Source: Antedon mediterranea (lineage: Eukaryota > Echinodermata > Crinoidea > Comatulida > Antedonidae). Taken from it: a stretch of DNA of 64,000 bases. The notes beneath the pieces were generated by a model, which ran no database searches, was not told the DNA's origin, and worked only from the letters and a program-made list of their open reading frames with translations. Where the stretch lies: assembly GCF_964355755.1 (NCBI RefSeq), contig NC_092675.1, positions 20,350,912 through 20,414,911 of the forward strand. The letters are read 5' to 3'. The translations under genes were made by a program, and so were the position numbers. Below are positions 11,800 to 21,584 of the stretch, piece by piece; position 1 is the first letter of the stretch, and the number at the start of each line of letters is the position of its first letter.

Positions 11800-11930
11800 A
11801 AGCCCCTGGACCCCCACCGGGGGCCCTTGGCGGCCCCTGGCCCTCAGCCTAGTGATGCTCGCTTCGCTCGCATAGCCCCCTCGTCGGGGAATGTAGCCCC
11901 CGCGTCGGGAAGATCCTGGCGCCACCCCTG
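11800..11930 (-). repeat. GC-rich terminus resembling a hAT end
   Basis: Read on the minus strand from 11930 it begins CAGGGGTGGCGCCAGG, then GC-rich sequence with gcgagcgaagcgagc. This resembles hAT-type termini and sits upstream (5') of the hAT-like gene, where a 5' terminus would be expected. A second partial copy of the inner GC-rich part lies at about 12054-12130 (cccttggcggccccctgg, gctcgcttcgctcgc). I found no partner end on the far side of the gene. Confidence 0.45.
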
Positions 11931-12305
11931 CTGAGTTGGCCTCATCATGAAAGCGTTAAGTTCTGGTGTCCATCGTTCAACTAGCCCAAGCCACAACAGA
12001 GAGTCTTACATCAGTCTTTAGAACGTCAAATAACGCAAATTTTTCCAGGCTCTTCGGCCCCTGGACCCTGACTGGGGACCCTTGGCGGCCCCCTGGCCCC
12101 CAGCCATTGTTGCTCGCTTCGCTCGCACCCCCCCCCCCCCATTATAAATGCTGCATACGGGCCTGACGTGTGTTAACACGACGCTCAGACGACTGAACTA
12201 ACTGATCATTTTGGTTTTAGCAAGGTTAATAGGATATTTATGACGTAATGATCAATTACGTAATACACGTATAAATAGACTATTATCAGCTTTTCAATCA
12301 TGTAC

Positions 12306-12373
12306 TTGGTGGCCTAACGGGTAATGCTCAGTTTTGAGTGCTATCGGCTGGGGTTCGGACCTCGACGGATATT
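12306..12373 (+). ncRNA. tRNA-like SINE head, copy 1
   Basis: The sequence has an A-box-like ggtggcctaacgggta and a B-box-like ggggttcggacctcg about 30 bp further on, followed after cggat by a T run that could act as a pol III terminator. The B box is changed (ggttcggacc) from the better ggttcgaacc in the paralogous copy at 43897, so this copy is probably weaker. I could not fold a full canonical tRNA, so this is a SINE or tRNA pseudogene, not a tRNA gene. Confidence 0.5.
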
Positions 12374-12785
12374 TTTTTTTATAAATATTTGTTTCTTTTT
12401 TAAAGAGAGATATGTGACACTGTATTGTCGAATATTGATGGCACCATACCGGTAGGTATTCAAATATGCTTATTCGATGTAAAAATACTTTTAAAATAAT
12501 AATTCATCAATTCTCATTTTTTTCTTATCTCGTAAAAACTTTTATTACAATTCCTTGGAAGTCATTCTAAGAAATAATACATCACCTGAAACCTGTAATA
12601 ATTGTATAATATAAAATATTACACATTTTCTGTATGTAGGCCTAGTAGGTAGTTTAAGCGTATACACACATTCTCACGATGCCATTGCGTACACATTGTG
12701 ATGACAGCCTGGTTATGAAGACGTGTCACATGACAATCACAGTAAAATATTCACAAACCAATCCGATCGGCCTACACATTCAATG

Positions 12786-12905
12786 TCATGTCATTTCATT
12801 TCATTTATTTATTTCACTTTACAACTATATAAATATACAGTGGAGGAGCCTAAAAGAAAGCAAAGCTTGTGGTGAATAGGCTCCTCAAAACAAAACAAAA
12901 ATAAA
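12786..12905 (-). mobile_element. LINE or SINE 3'-end remnant
   Basis: The block has an atttc/attt-rich end, then a hairpin whose arms gaggagcct and aggctcctc enclose about 30 bases. CR1/L2-type LINEs and the SINEs that use them often end in such a stem-loop plus a short microsatellite; read on the minus strand the order fits. The same sequence recurs in copy 2 at about 44375-44500. No protein remains. Confidence 0.4.
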
Positions 12906-14276
12906 ATAGAAATAATATATAACACAATTAGAAACTTCAAAAAACAACAATTTAACTAATAATGTCTTTTCTCTAACACATAAGTTTAAAACTAAAAAAC
13001 AAGTAAAAAATAGATTATATAAATTATTTTAAAAATATCCAAATATGTCATTAATAAAAGAATTTACAAAGAACCTTCAACCAATAATAGTTTAAATTGA
13101 CGTTAAATAAAGCACCGTCCGTACGTATACACTTGTTGATGTGTATAAACGCACACCGTCACTGCGTACGTATTATTATACGCCTATGAATGACAGCCTC
13201 GTTATGAAGACGTGTCACATGACAAACGTCTTCAAATATTCACAAACATTCCACCAATCAACTTAGTGACTTATTTCTATTTTATATCACTGTGCTCCAC
13301 TGGTGCTAAATTTGATCCACTGAACCAGTTACCGTAGTACTGTACTATTTCTATTTCGGAAGTAAATAAAGGCATAAATGGCGCTCCGTAGAAGTAGAGA
13401 ATGTTCGATCGTCGAAATGACACTCTGAATATACCTCCACATTTTGGGGATTTGGCATTATTTTTCCCAATCTGGCATTAATATTTGAGGCTACAGTACA
13501 GCATAATTTAAATTATCAACGCTGACCAAAGAAGGAAGGATATTGACATTATCAATGACAATGTTATTGTTATTGTTATATCATATTTGTTTCTCAATCT
13601 TTAAATAAAATTACCAGGATTGGTGACATTTATAGAAACTTGCGTCGTCAACTCAGAGATAGTCATTCATTTTCCGTCCGGGTACGACGGTAAGTAAGGC
13701 CACAGTTACTTGTTGCATCATGATGGAGTAATCTTCACTCCATGCTTGTGGTGGTATACTCGCTGCCTCCTGCTAACAGGCGATGTGAAAATTGTACTCG
13801 CGTCCAATAACGACAATGGCCTTTATTTATTCGCGCGTTATTTATTACCGTTCTGCATTTTATGGCATTATCAATCAATCAACTTATCAATCAATATTGA
13901 AACACTAGTTATAGTTTATTAATTTACAAAATCGAAAAGCAAAAGTGAACTTTTATTTATCTTTAGTGGATAATCCCCTGAATAATTATGCATATAAGAG
14001 CCCATGTTTGCGAGGAAAAAAAAGTATAAAATACACCACTAAACAATGTGTCCACATATACTTCGATATTAAAAATCATATAATCAATCAAGCCATCAAA
14101 ATATAACCAAGCCTCACCAGTAAAAATTGAAAATTATACAAAATGGAATATTATGGATGGTATATATGAAAATATTGTTGAAAAGTGATATTGTACTTTG
14201 AATCTTGGTGCCAACCTAATTATAGCTTTAACATTAATAAACTTTAAAAAAGAAATCACAGATATATAGGAAATAA

Positions 14277-14780
14277 TGTCGTGGTACGTGAGACCATGCC
14301 CGGATTGATTTGGAAGTTTTCTCCCCGGGTATCAAGCGTGCGAGGCTTGGCTCAAATGAATGCAATATCAAGACCAACAGAAAGACAACAAGTTGTTGAT
14401 TGCCGTTATCAGACCATTTATTGTGTACAACTCAACGTCACTCAGAAAATAAAGAGAACGAAGAAAGGAAAAAAACCCTGAATCAACTTGAATGATGTAT
14501 TTACTAACTAAGAACGAAAGATCGTACAGCAATCAACCATTTCTAAATGGTAACTTCAACAACGGCTTAATAATATATATATACAACACGGTAACAAAAA
14601 TCACATCTTCCTGTGTTTGCAACAAAAGCTTTTCTGACGCGCAGACAGAAAAACCAGGTAGTTAACCAAAACATCACCTATATGCAAATGCGCCAAACAC
14701 AATGCTCGCAAAACAACTAGCAGCAAGACACTTATATGCAAATACGCAGAACGCACACGAACAACAACTGATCCATGACA
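14277..14780 (-). repeat. gypsy-1 3' LTR
   Basis: 504 bp, TG...CA, preceded by the left target duplication ataa. On the minus strand it is entered from a purine-rich tract (aagcggggaaca). The short forward open frame at 14281-14481 lies inside the LTR, recurs in the other LTR, and is not a gene. Confidence 0.95.
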
Positions 14781-14976
14781 TGTTCCCCGCTTAAAATCTT
14801 TTTGTCCCCAAAAGGAGAACCTATAAAAGAGAAGAAACATAAAAAATACAAAAAAAATATAGATTCACTACACCTTCCCCGCTTGAGATCCTTTTGTCCC
14901 CAAAAGGAGAAACAAACGAAAATAGACAAGAGGAGAAGTTAACCAGCAAATTTAACAAGGCACATAACACCAGGTA
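14781..14976 (-). promoter_or_regulatory. gypsy-1 3' non-coding region with duplicated polypurine tract
   Basis: On the minus strand aagcggggaaca abuts the 3' LTR and would prime plus-strand DNA. A second similar block (tcaagcggggaagg) lies about 90 bp upstream, and both sit behind the same 'ctccttttggggacaaaa' word, so a segment of about 90-95 bp containing the tract has been duplicated. The inner copy could act as a second plus-strand primer. Confidence 0.6.
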
Positions 14977-15924
14977 TCATTCCAAAACAGATTTAGGGAA
15001 ACGAAAAGGATTACTATGAGTTCCTCGAGTACTACGAGTAGACCTTCTAAGAGGAACTATTGGCTCACTATCACTCAATACTGGAGGCAGGTCACAACTA
15101 ACAATAACACCGGGTATATCATCATCCGACTCAGAACTAGAACCACTATCATTGTTGAAATGTTCAGACCCTTCACCATTTCCATCCAGAGAAACCACAC
15201 CATGTGGCAAAACATCGTCCAAATCACAATCAAACTTTTCCACACGAGGATCCAAAATCAGACGCCTTCGATTAACTTTCAAAAGTTCACCGCCAGTTGA
15301 TGGACGAATACCATATACATCTCCAGTGGAATTGATGGTTTCTACAATATAAGAACAACTAAAATATTTATCCTCAAGTTTATGTCTCGCTTTAAATGCT
15401 TGCTTGCGCAACAACACCCGATCACATACTTTAATGATTTCGGAAACTTTAACTTTGTATCGGTCTTCCTCATTTTCCGCTGCTTGACGCAACCTAGCCG
15501 ATACAACATCTTGGGCACGCGAAACCAATTTAGACTGCTGTTGCACATACTCCTCAGACCAGTCATTATTCAAATTACCCAAAAGATGATCAATCGGTAA
15601 GACAGGCTCCCTTCCAAACATCAATAGATACGGGGTTACTCTGGTAATAGCATGAGGTGTAGAATTATACATGAATATGATATGCTGTATTAATTCCGGC
15701 CACTTACGGCGTTCGCATGGATCCAGTGATCGCAATAACCTACAAAGTGTTTTATTCAACCTCTCACATTGACCGTTACCCTGAGGATGATAAGCAGTAG
15801 TTTTAGATTTTACAATACCATACAGCTTGCAAACCTCTCTAATAACATTACACTCGAAGGACTTCCCTTGATCAGAATGCAATCTCTCCGGTAAACCATA
15901 ATACACAAACCAGACATCTCTCAA
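14977..15924 (-). pseudogene. gypsy-1 integrase C-terminal part (frameshifted from gag-pol)
   Basis: 315 codons continuing the integrase in another frame. HSDQGKSFE carries the second catalytic Asp and AYHPQGNGQCERLN the catalytic Glu of the D,D(35)E core. A basic C-terminal domain follows (DRVLLRKQAFKARHK, GVYGIRPS-like strand), then an acidic tail and RRSTRSTRG. The join to the upstream frame at about 15975 is offset by one base in a short T run, so no full-length integrase is made as read. A chance ATG gives this frame an apparent start. Because the element is otherwise nearly intact, a base-call error is a real alternative. Confidence 0.85.
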
Positions 15925-18900
15925 AACACGAGCAACAACTTCAGCGGTTTGATTTTTACATGGTACTGCAAGAGAAAATTTACTAACACATCAGTAAAAA
16001 CTAGCACATCTTCATATCCCCATTTACCCTTATCCAACTTCAGAAAATCTATGGCGAGTATTTCCAATGGCCGAAAAGCAATGACATGACGCATAGGCGG
16101 TCGAATAGTAGGTGTAGGTGCTTTAGAAACGGTACAATTCCAGCATTTCGAAACGTACTTCCTAACATCAAAACTCAAACCAGGCCAAAAACAACAAAGT
16201 TTAAGCAAGTCCATCGTACGCTGCATACCCTGATGACCCCACTTGTCGTGACATAGTTCAATGAGTAAGGAACGCAATTTCAGAGGGACAAGAAGCTGAA
16301 GTACACAACCCTTAATTGAATCTTCTATTTTACGATACAAAACTCCCTGGTATACTGTAAATTTATCCCACTCCCTCAACCAACTGGACGGTATTGAAAC
16401 ATTTGAATCATGACCATTGCCCGGTTTCCAACCACGTGTCCACAATCTCCAAACTTCAGCAAGCTCATTGTCTTCTTTCTGAAAAGTAGATAACTGACAA
16501 AAAGAATAAGATGGTAAAACAGAAGATTGATGAGGAAGGCTATCAATTTGTACATTTTCAGCTGGCTTTAACTTAAGACTTGCAGCCAAACAAGATGCAA
16601 CAACATGTAGCTCATTGGAGTCTGCTTCGCAACCATCCGTAGGACGACGACTAAGCGCATCCGCACACTTATTAACCGCACCTGGTTTATACTTAACAAC
16701 AATATCGAACATTGCTAATTGAGACACCCATCTCATTTCCGTAGCGCCAAGCTTAGCAGTCTTTAAATATGATAATGGATTGTGATCAGTATAAACTATT
16801 GCTTTAGAACCTTGAATATATGATGAAAATTTGTCAACAACGGCCCATTTCAGTCCAAGTAACTCTAGTTTAAAACTAGACATATTCGAATAATTGCGCT
16901 CAGCCCCTCGTAAACTTCGACTGGCGTAAGCAACTGGGTGAAGTGCACCATCAATTTCCTGTAGTAAACATGCCCCCAGTCCCTTTAAACTAGCGTCAAC
17001 CTCAATGTAGAATTGTTGGTCAAATCTAGGATAAATCAAAACAGGAGGTTTAGTTAAAACACGTTTCAACTCACTAAATGCAACTTCCTGGCTTTCACCC
17101 CATTGAAAATCAACAAGCTTTCCCGCTTGTTTGTCACTTGTACACGTAGCTTGATGCAACGGACCTGAAATTGTAGAATAATTATGAATGAACCGCCTAT
17201 AATAAGACGAAAGACCAAGAAATGATTTCAACTCCGTACGGTTCTTAGGAGTTGGCCACAAAAGTATTTTCTCGATTTTATCCTTGTTAACCGCTACACC
17301 CTTTGCGGAAATGACGTGTCCCAAGTAAGCGACCTCAGTCTGAAAAAGATCACATTTTTTCCCTTTGACTTTAAGACCATAACTTTGTAACCTACTAAAC
17401 ACACGATCCAATCGGGCAATGTGTTGCTCAAAGGTAGAAGAAAACACAAGAATATCATCAAGATACAATACAATTTCAGAAAGGTTCATGTCTCCCAACA
17501 CGTATTCCATAACTCGCTGAAACGTACACGGACTATTTGTCAACCCCATAGGCATTCGAGCAAATTCGTAAAGGCCCCACGGAACTCTAAACGCTGTTTT
17601 GTCGATTGATTCATCCTCCATTATAACCTGAAAAAACCCATGAGACAAATCAAGAGTAGAAAAATAACATGAATTACCCAACACTTCAAGAACCTCATCA
17701 ATACGCGGTAGAGGAAATGAATCCCTTATGGTACGATCATTCAACTTTCGATAGTCCACACATAAACGCAAGGAACCATCTTTTTTCTTCACCAAAACAA
17801 TTGGACTAGCAAAACTGCTCTTAGAGGGGCGAATTATCCCCTGCTCCAGCATTTCCTGCAACATCAATTTAACCTCAGCAACAGAATGCAAAGGAATACG
17901 CCGATAGGGAATCCGGATAGGTGTGTTATCTTTTAAAGAAATTCCATGCGGAATAACATCACATCGACCTACATCATATGTTCCCTTCGAAAACACGCCA
18001 TTGTGCTTACACAATAACCCAGCAACAACTTTCTCTTGTCCAGGATCCAAACCATTCAACATTATCCCAGGAGGTAAATCCAAAGCAATATCTGGTTCAG
18101 AGTTGATACTTCTATCTGCTCCAACATCCGACGATTCCCTGTTCAAAGTAGTAAAAGAGTCATAGTTAGCATGAGAACCAACATTTACATTAGGTTTAAT
18201 AGATTCATTGAAAGATTGGAAAGGAACAACTATATTTATGTGTTTTAATGAGACAAGAACGTTGGACTCGTCTTCATTGATTCTCAACATTACTTCAGAT
18301 CTACTTATTTCGGGCGCAGAAGGATGCTCATCTACCAGTTGTCGCAACTCATGTAGACCACTGAAACCATGCAACTGGCGTAAAATATTATATCCAATAA
18401 GAATCGGATAATTTACTTGCTTATTCTTAACGGCGATGTCGGAGACAACCAGAAAACTACCCTTAAGTTGCTGATCAGCAATCACAACGGGAATTTCAAT
18501 GTACCCTTCTATGGGTACCTCAACCCCACAGACCCCAATAACATTCATGAACAACCCACCAACACTACCCAGTTCACCACATTCAGGCTTTAGTATGTTA
18601 TGGTATATGGATGATGGAATAATTGATGCCTCAGCTCCGGTGTCTAAAATACACCCAAGTTCAGCGGAACCAACGCTCATAGTAGTACAAGGACTTCTAG
18701 CAACTAATTTCTCAAATAACACGGTATTTTGAACATGTGAATTAGGTATAGCATTAGAAATATTTGTATCTGCACTTGCAACAGGGGCACGGACATCGTG
18801 ACATATCTGTGTATCCTTACTCTGGATACCTGATGACGATTGCGGAACAACACTCTGTTGAGAAGGATTTATAGATGAGTTATAATTGACATTTTGGTTT

Positions 18901-19808
18901 CTACTATACTTAGTAGGACAAGCATACGCAAAATGACCTGGATTTTTACAAGTCCAACACAAACCAGGAGGGACACTACATTGGTTTCTACTATGACCTT
19001 CGTTACCACAATTGAAACATCTACGAGAAATATTAGAACGAACATCTGAACGGAATTCAGGACGTTGCGATTGCAATAATGCACCGAATTTGTTATCAAT
19101 GGTCTCATTGATTTGCTGCTTAAGAAAAGATTGCAATTCTTGTTTCATCTCAGTCAGACCGTAATCTACACACTCTACCCCGTGAATTTTTGGTTTATTA
19201 TTTACTCGTTCCCCTTTAAACAATTCTACAACCTCCTCCCTCATTTCAAGAAAGGTCTTCCCTCTGAACGCCAACTCAATTCGCTTTAATTCTCTTTTAA
19301 CCCCATGGTCTCTGACCCCTTCTACTAATCTCTGCTTCAAAGTAGTATCCTGGAGGTGTTTTAAGGCTGCCTGCTCATTCCTATCTGATGCCTCAACCAA
19401 CTGTGTGTATAGTTTGAGTAACTCTAGACTATAATCAGCTATTGATTCTCCCTCTAACTGACGCCTAGAATAAAAAGAAGAACTATATCCTGAAACAGTT
19501 TCTTCTGGACCAAACATAAATTTTAATATACCAATAGCATGCTTAGCATCTTTACTATTACCGGACACCATCATCTGACACCGGACTTCATCCTTTGCCT
19601 TGCCACCAAGATGACTTATCAAAGTATCATATTTTTTCCAATCTGTTAAAGAATAATGGTCACAATAGGCTTCGAAATCAATTAGCCAATCCCTTAAAGA
19701 ACTCTGCCCAGGAAGTTTAGGTGTACCAAAAAACTTAGATAATTTAACAGGTGGAGGAGATTTTTGGGTGGACAAACCCTTGAAAGCATTGGTAAGAGCG
19801 GATATCAT
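15921..19808 (-). CDS. gypsy-1 Gag-Pol polyprotein (Gag, protease, RT, RNase H, integrase start)
   Basis: One open frame of 1,295 codons. Gag occupies about residues 1-260 with RDWLIDFEAYCDHYS near the start; two CCHC zinc knuckles lie at about 264-298 (CFNCGNEGHSRNQC and CWTCKNPGHFAYAC). The aspartic protease motif is ILDTGAEAS at about 388. RT shows LCVDYRKLND, FSTLDLSHGFFQV and the catalytic YLDDILVF at about 780. RNase H shows IEVDASLKGLG at about 936 and YTDHNPLSYL at about 1012. The integrase H2C2 zinc domain (CHDKWGHQG, CWNC) is at about 1190, and the first catalytic Asp is in LAIDFLKLD. The frame then shifts and stops. Start ATG 19806-19808 is the first in frame and leaves a plausible leader. 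No frameshift separates Gag from Pol, a fused layout known in several gypsy clades. Confidence 0.93.
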   Translation of the reverse strand: MISALTNAFKGLSTQKSPPPVKLSKFFGTPKLPGQSSLRDWLIDFEAYCDHYSLTDWKKYDTLISHLGGKAKDEVRCQMMVSGNSKDAKHAIGILKFMFGPEETVSGYSSSFYSRRQLEGESIADYSLELLKLYTQLVEASDRNEQAALKHLQDTTLKQRLVEGVRDHGVKRELKRIELAFRGKTFLEMREEVVELFKGERVNNKPKIHGVECVDYGLTEMKQELQSFLKQQINETIDNKFGALLQSQRPEFRSDVRSNISRRCFNCGNEGHSRNQCSVPPGLCWTCKNPGHFAYACPTKYSRNQNVNYNSSINPSQQSVVPQSSSGIQSKDTQICHDVRAPVASADTNISNAIPNSHVQNTVLFEKLVARSPCTTMSVGSAELGCILDTGAEASIIPSSIYHNILKPECGELGSVGGLFMNVIGVCGVEVPIEGYIEIPVVIADQQLKGSFLVVSDIAVKNKQVNYPILIGYNILRQLHGFSGLHELRQLVDEHPSAPEISRSEVMLRINEDESNVLVSLKHINIVVPFQSFNESIKPNVNVGSHANYDSFTTLNRESSDVGADRSINSEPDIALDLPPGIMLNGLDPGQEKVVAGLLCKHNGVFSKGTYDVGRCDVIPHGISLKDNTPIRIPYRRIPLHSVAEVKLMLQEMLEQGIIRPSKSSFASPIVLVKKKDGSLRLCVDYRKLNDRTIRDSFPLPRIDEVLEVLGNSCYFSTLDLSHGFFQVIMEDESIDKTAFRVPWGLYEFARMPMGLTNSPCTFQRVMEYVLGDMNLSEIVLYLDDILVFSSTFEQHIARLDRVFSRLQSYGLKVKGKKCDLFQTEVAYLGHVISAKGVAVNKDKIEKILLWPTPKNRTELKSFLGLSSYYRRFIHNYSTISGPLHQATCTSDKQAGKLVDFQWGESQEVAFSELKRVLTKPPVLIYPRFDQQFYIEVDASLKGLGACLLQEIDGALHPVAYASRSLRGAERNYSNMSSFKLELLGLKWAVVDKFSSYIQGSKAIVYTDHNPLSYLKTAKLGATEMRWVSQLAMFDIVVKYKPGAVNKCADALSRRPTDGCEADSNELHVVASCLAASLKLKPAENVQIDSLPHQSSVLPSYSFCQLSTFQKEDNELAEVWRLWTRGWKPGNGHDSNVSIPSSWLREWDKFTVYQGVLYRKIEDSIKGCVLQLLVPLKLRSLLIELCHDKWGHQGMQRTMDLLKLCCFWPGLSFDVRKYVSKCWNCTVSKAPTPTIRPPMRHVIAFRPLEILAIDFLKLDKGKWGYEDVLVFTDVLVNFLLQYHVKIKPLKLLLVF

Positions 19809-20455
19809 TTCACTAACATCAGTTGTCTTCGCAGCACTCCCCCTTGCGCAGTCTGTTTTTTAGGCGGGGCCGCGCTTTGACCACCACCAGTCGCCAGAAA
19901 ATGTGACTTTCACTAATGAATTATTTACGAAGGTAGCATATAATATATTGTATATCAATATTTCTCTATGGATTTTACACAGCATATAACAATCTCACTA
20001 ACGTTCTGTAATTATAGTTACAATAGTAAAGTAGCATATATCAACATTTAATTATCGCAATGTGCTTTAAACAGACTATCGTTTAACAATATTATTACAC
20101 GTTATATAACACAAGTTCACCATAACATCACTAGGCAAATCCTCTAAATAATCGGCTACTGCATTCAAAGTACAATACCACTTACGTTATATCAATGTCA
20201 ATTATTATTATAAATCAATAATTGCGTAAATACAATACATCAATCTACAGTTATCAATAAATCCAATACAGTATATAGAAATCTATATAATTAACAAAGA
20301 AAATACATCAATTAATGATAGTTCAATATGTGTACATCTTATCTGTATCTCGGATTCACCGACAGTTGATCCAGGGCTTTCCAATCACTGGTCACTCCAA
20401 AGAATATACTCGCTAATCACCATCATCTGCCGCTAAACGTCATTCTTGAATTGCG

Positions 20456-20473
20456 ATCCTGTCCGTGACGCCA
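20456..20473 (-). promoter_or_regulatory. gypsy-1 primer-binding site candidate
   Basis: Three bases inside the 5' LTR edge the minus strand reads TGGCGTCACGGACAGG. It starts with TGG, the complement of tRNA CCA ends. Which tRNA it matches I cannot say without a search. Confidence 0.6.
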
Positions 20474-20476
20474 ATT

Positions 20477-20980
20477 TGTCGTGGTACGTGAGACCATGCC
20501 CGGATTGATTTGGAAGTTTTCTCCCCGGGTATCAAGCGTGCGAGGCTTGGCTCAAATGAATGCAATATCAAGACCAACAGAAAGACAACAAGTTGTTGAT
20601 TGCCGTTATCAGACCATTTATTGTGTACAACTCAACATCACTCAGAAAATAAAGAGAACGAAGAAAGGAAAAAAACCCTGAATCAACTTGAATGATGTAT
20701 TTACTAACTAAGAACGAAAGATCGTACAGCAATCAACCATTTCTAAATGGTAACTTCAACAACGGCTTAATAATATATATATACAACACGGTAACAAAAA
20801 TCACATCTTCCTGTGTTTGCAACAAAAGCTTTTCTGACGCGCAGACAGAAAAACCAGGTAGTTAACCAAAACATCACCTATATGCAAATGCGCCAAACAC
20901 AATGCTCGCAAAACAACTAGCAGCAAGACACTTATATGCAAATACGCAGAACGCACACGAACAACAACTGATCCATGACA
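20477..20980 (-). repeat. gypsy-1 5' LTR
   Basis: 504 bp, TG...CA, followed by the right target duplication ataa. It differs from the 3' LTR at one base. It should contain the element's promoter and start site, though no clear TATA box position can be fixed by eye. Confidence 0.95.
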
Positions 20981-20984
20981 ATAA

Positions 20985-21584
20985 TGTTTCTTTGAAGGAA
21001 TAAAATGTATAGGCCTATACTTGATGTCGAACTTTCCAGACGGGTATATCGCTTTAAGCGATGCATGCGCATCAACCAAAGACGAGGTTGAAACATCGGA
21101 TTCTCTTATGTAAAGAAATGTCTTATCACTGTTCATTCAAAACAGAGATACTCAAACACATTTATTTATTTTATTTGTTCTTTCTTTAAACTGAAATACA
21201 CATATTTACAACAAAAATAAAATATAAAACAAAAACAAAAAGAAAGAAAACCGATATAAAACTATTTTCAATTGTGAAGGCAAAAGGTTAATACATATAT
21301 GTTTTCTATAGTGAAGATTTAAAAGTTGTCAAAGACATATTATGGAGTTCTGATTTTATGTTATTAGAGAATTCCATAGTTTAGTTGATCTATAAACAAA
21401 AGTTCTTTTAGCCTGAGAGTTATTCCATAAAGTCATTATTACACATATACCCAAGCACATTATCTATGTATTTTCCACTCTGTCTGATCTAATTAATACC
21501 CCTTTTTTTTACACTGCCAAGCTATGTGAAAGTGTTCTCTTCTTTTTATTGTATAGGTTTGCAGGTTTAATTTTTGTTTTAGTC
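20985..21584. other. Right flank of gypsy-1; possible LINE 3' remnant
   Basis: No intact gene. From about 21130 the block is rich in A/T tails and short words (ttatttattttatttg, aacaaaaacaaaaag), then gagaattccatag and agttcttttagcctgagag. This resembles the antisense of a decayed LINE C-terminus and 3' UTR, but no continuous protein is left. From about 21243 onward it is part of the segmental duplication and matches 53912-54270. Confidence 0.35.

Larger units (their letters stand above)
12191..14170 (+). repeat. Segmental duplication, copy 1, middle block
   Basis: Colinear with 43789-51910 once the two large insertions in copy 2 are set aside. Identity is high with scattered substitutions and small indels; for example copy 2 has one more atttc unit near 44370. 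This copy holds the empty sites for the long-TIR element (acttgttgcatcatg near 13710) and for the hAT element (atcaacttatcaatcaat near 13880). No coding region is supported; the short open frames at 12679 and 13710 recur in copy 2 and lie in repeats. Confidence 0.85.
14277..20980 (-). mobile_element. Ty3/gypsy LTR retrotransposon (gypsy-1), young
   Basis: A complete element of 6,704 bp on the minus strand. LTRs are 14277-14780 (3') and 20477-20980 (5'), each 504 bp, starting TG and ending CA, with one substitution seen (cgtcactcag against catcactcag). The target-site duplication is 4 bp, ataa, at 14273-14276 and 20981-20984. It has a primer-binding-site candidate next to the 5' LTR, a leader of about 670 bp, a fused gag-pol frame and a polypurine tract at the 3' LTR. 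The near-identical LTRs mean a recent insertion. One frameshift breaks the integrase core. Confidence 0.95.

Noticed and set aside
12679-12879. 66-codon open frame found twice (also at 44255)
   Set aside because: It spans the LINE-tail-like repeat in both duplication copies and has no recognisable domain.
14281-14481. 66-codon open frame found twice (also at 20481)
   Set aside because: It lies in the gypsy-1 LTRs and is duplicated because the LTR is. No domain.
15016-18732. Plus-strand open frames of 60-94 codons
   Set aside because: All overlap the minus-strand gypsy-1 polyprotein and have no domain.
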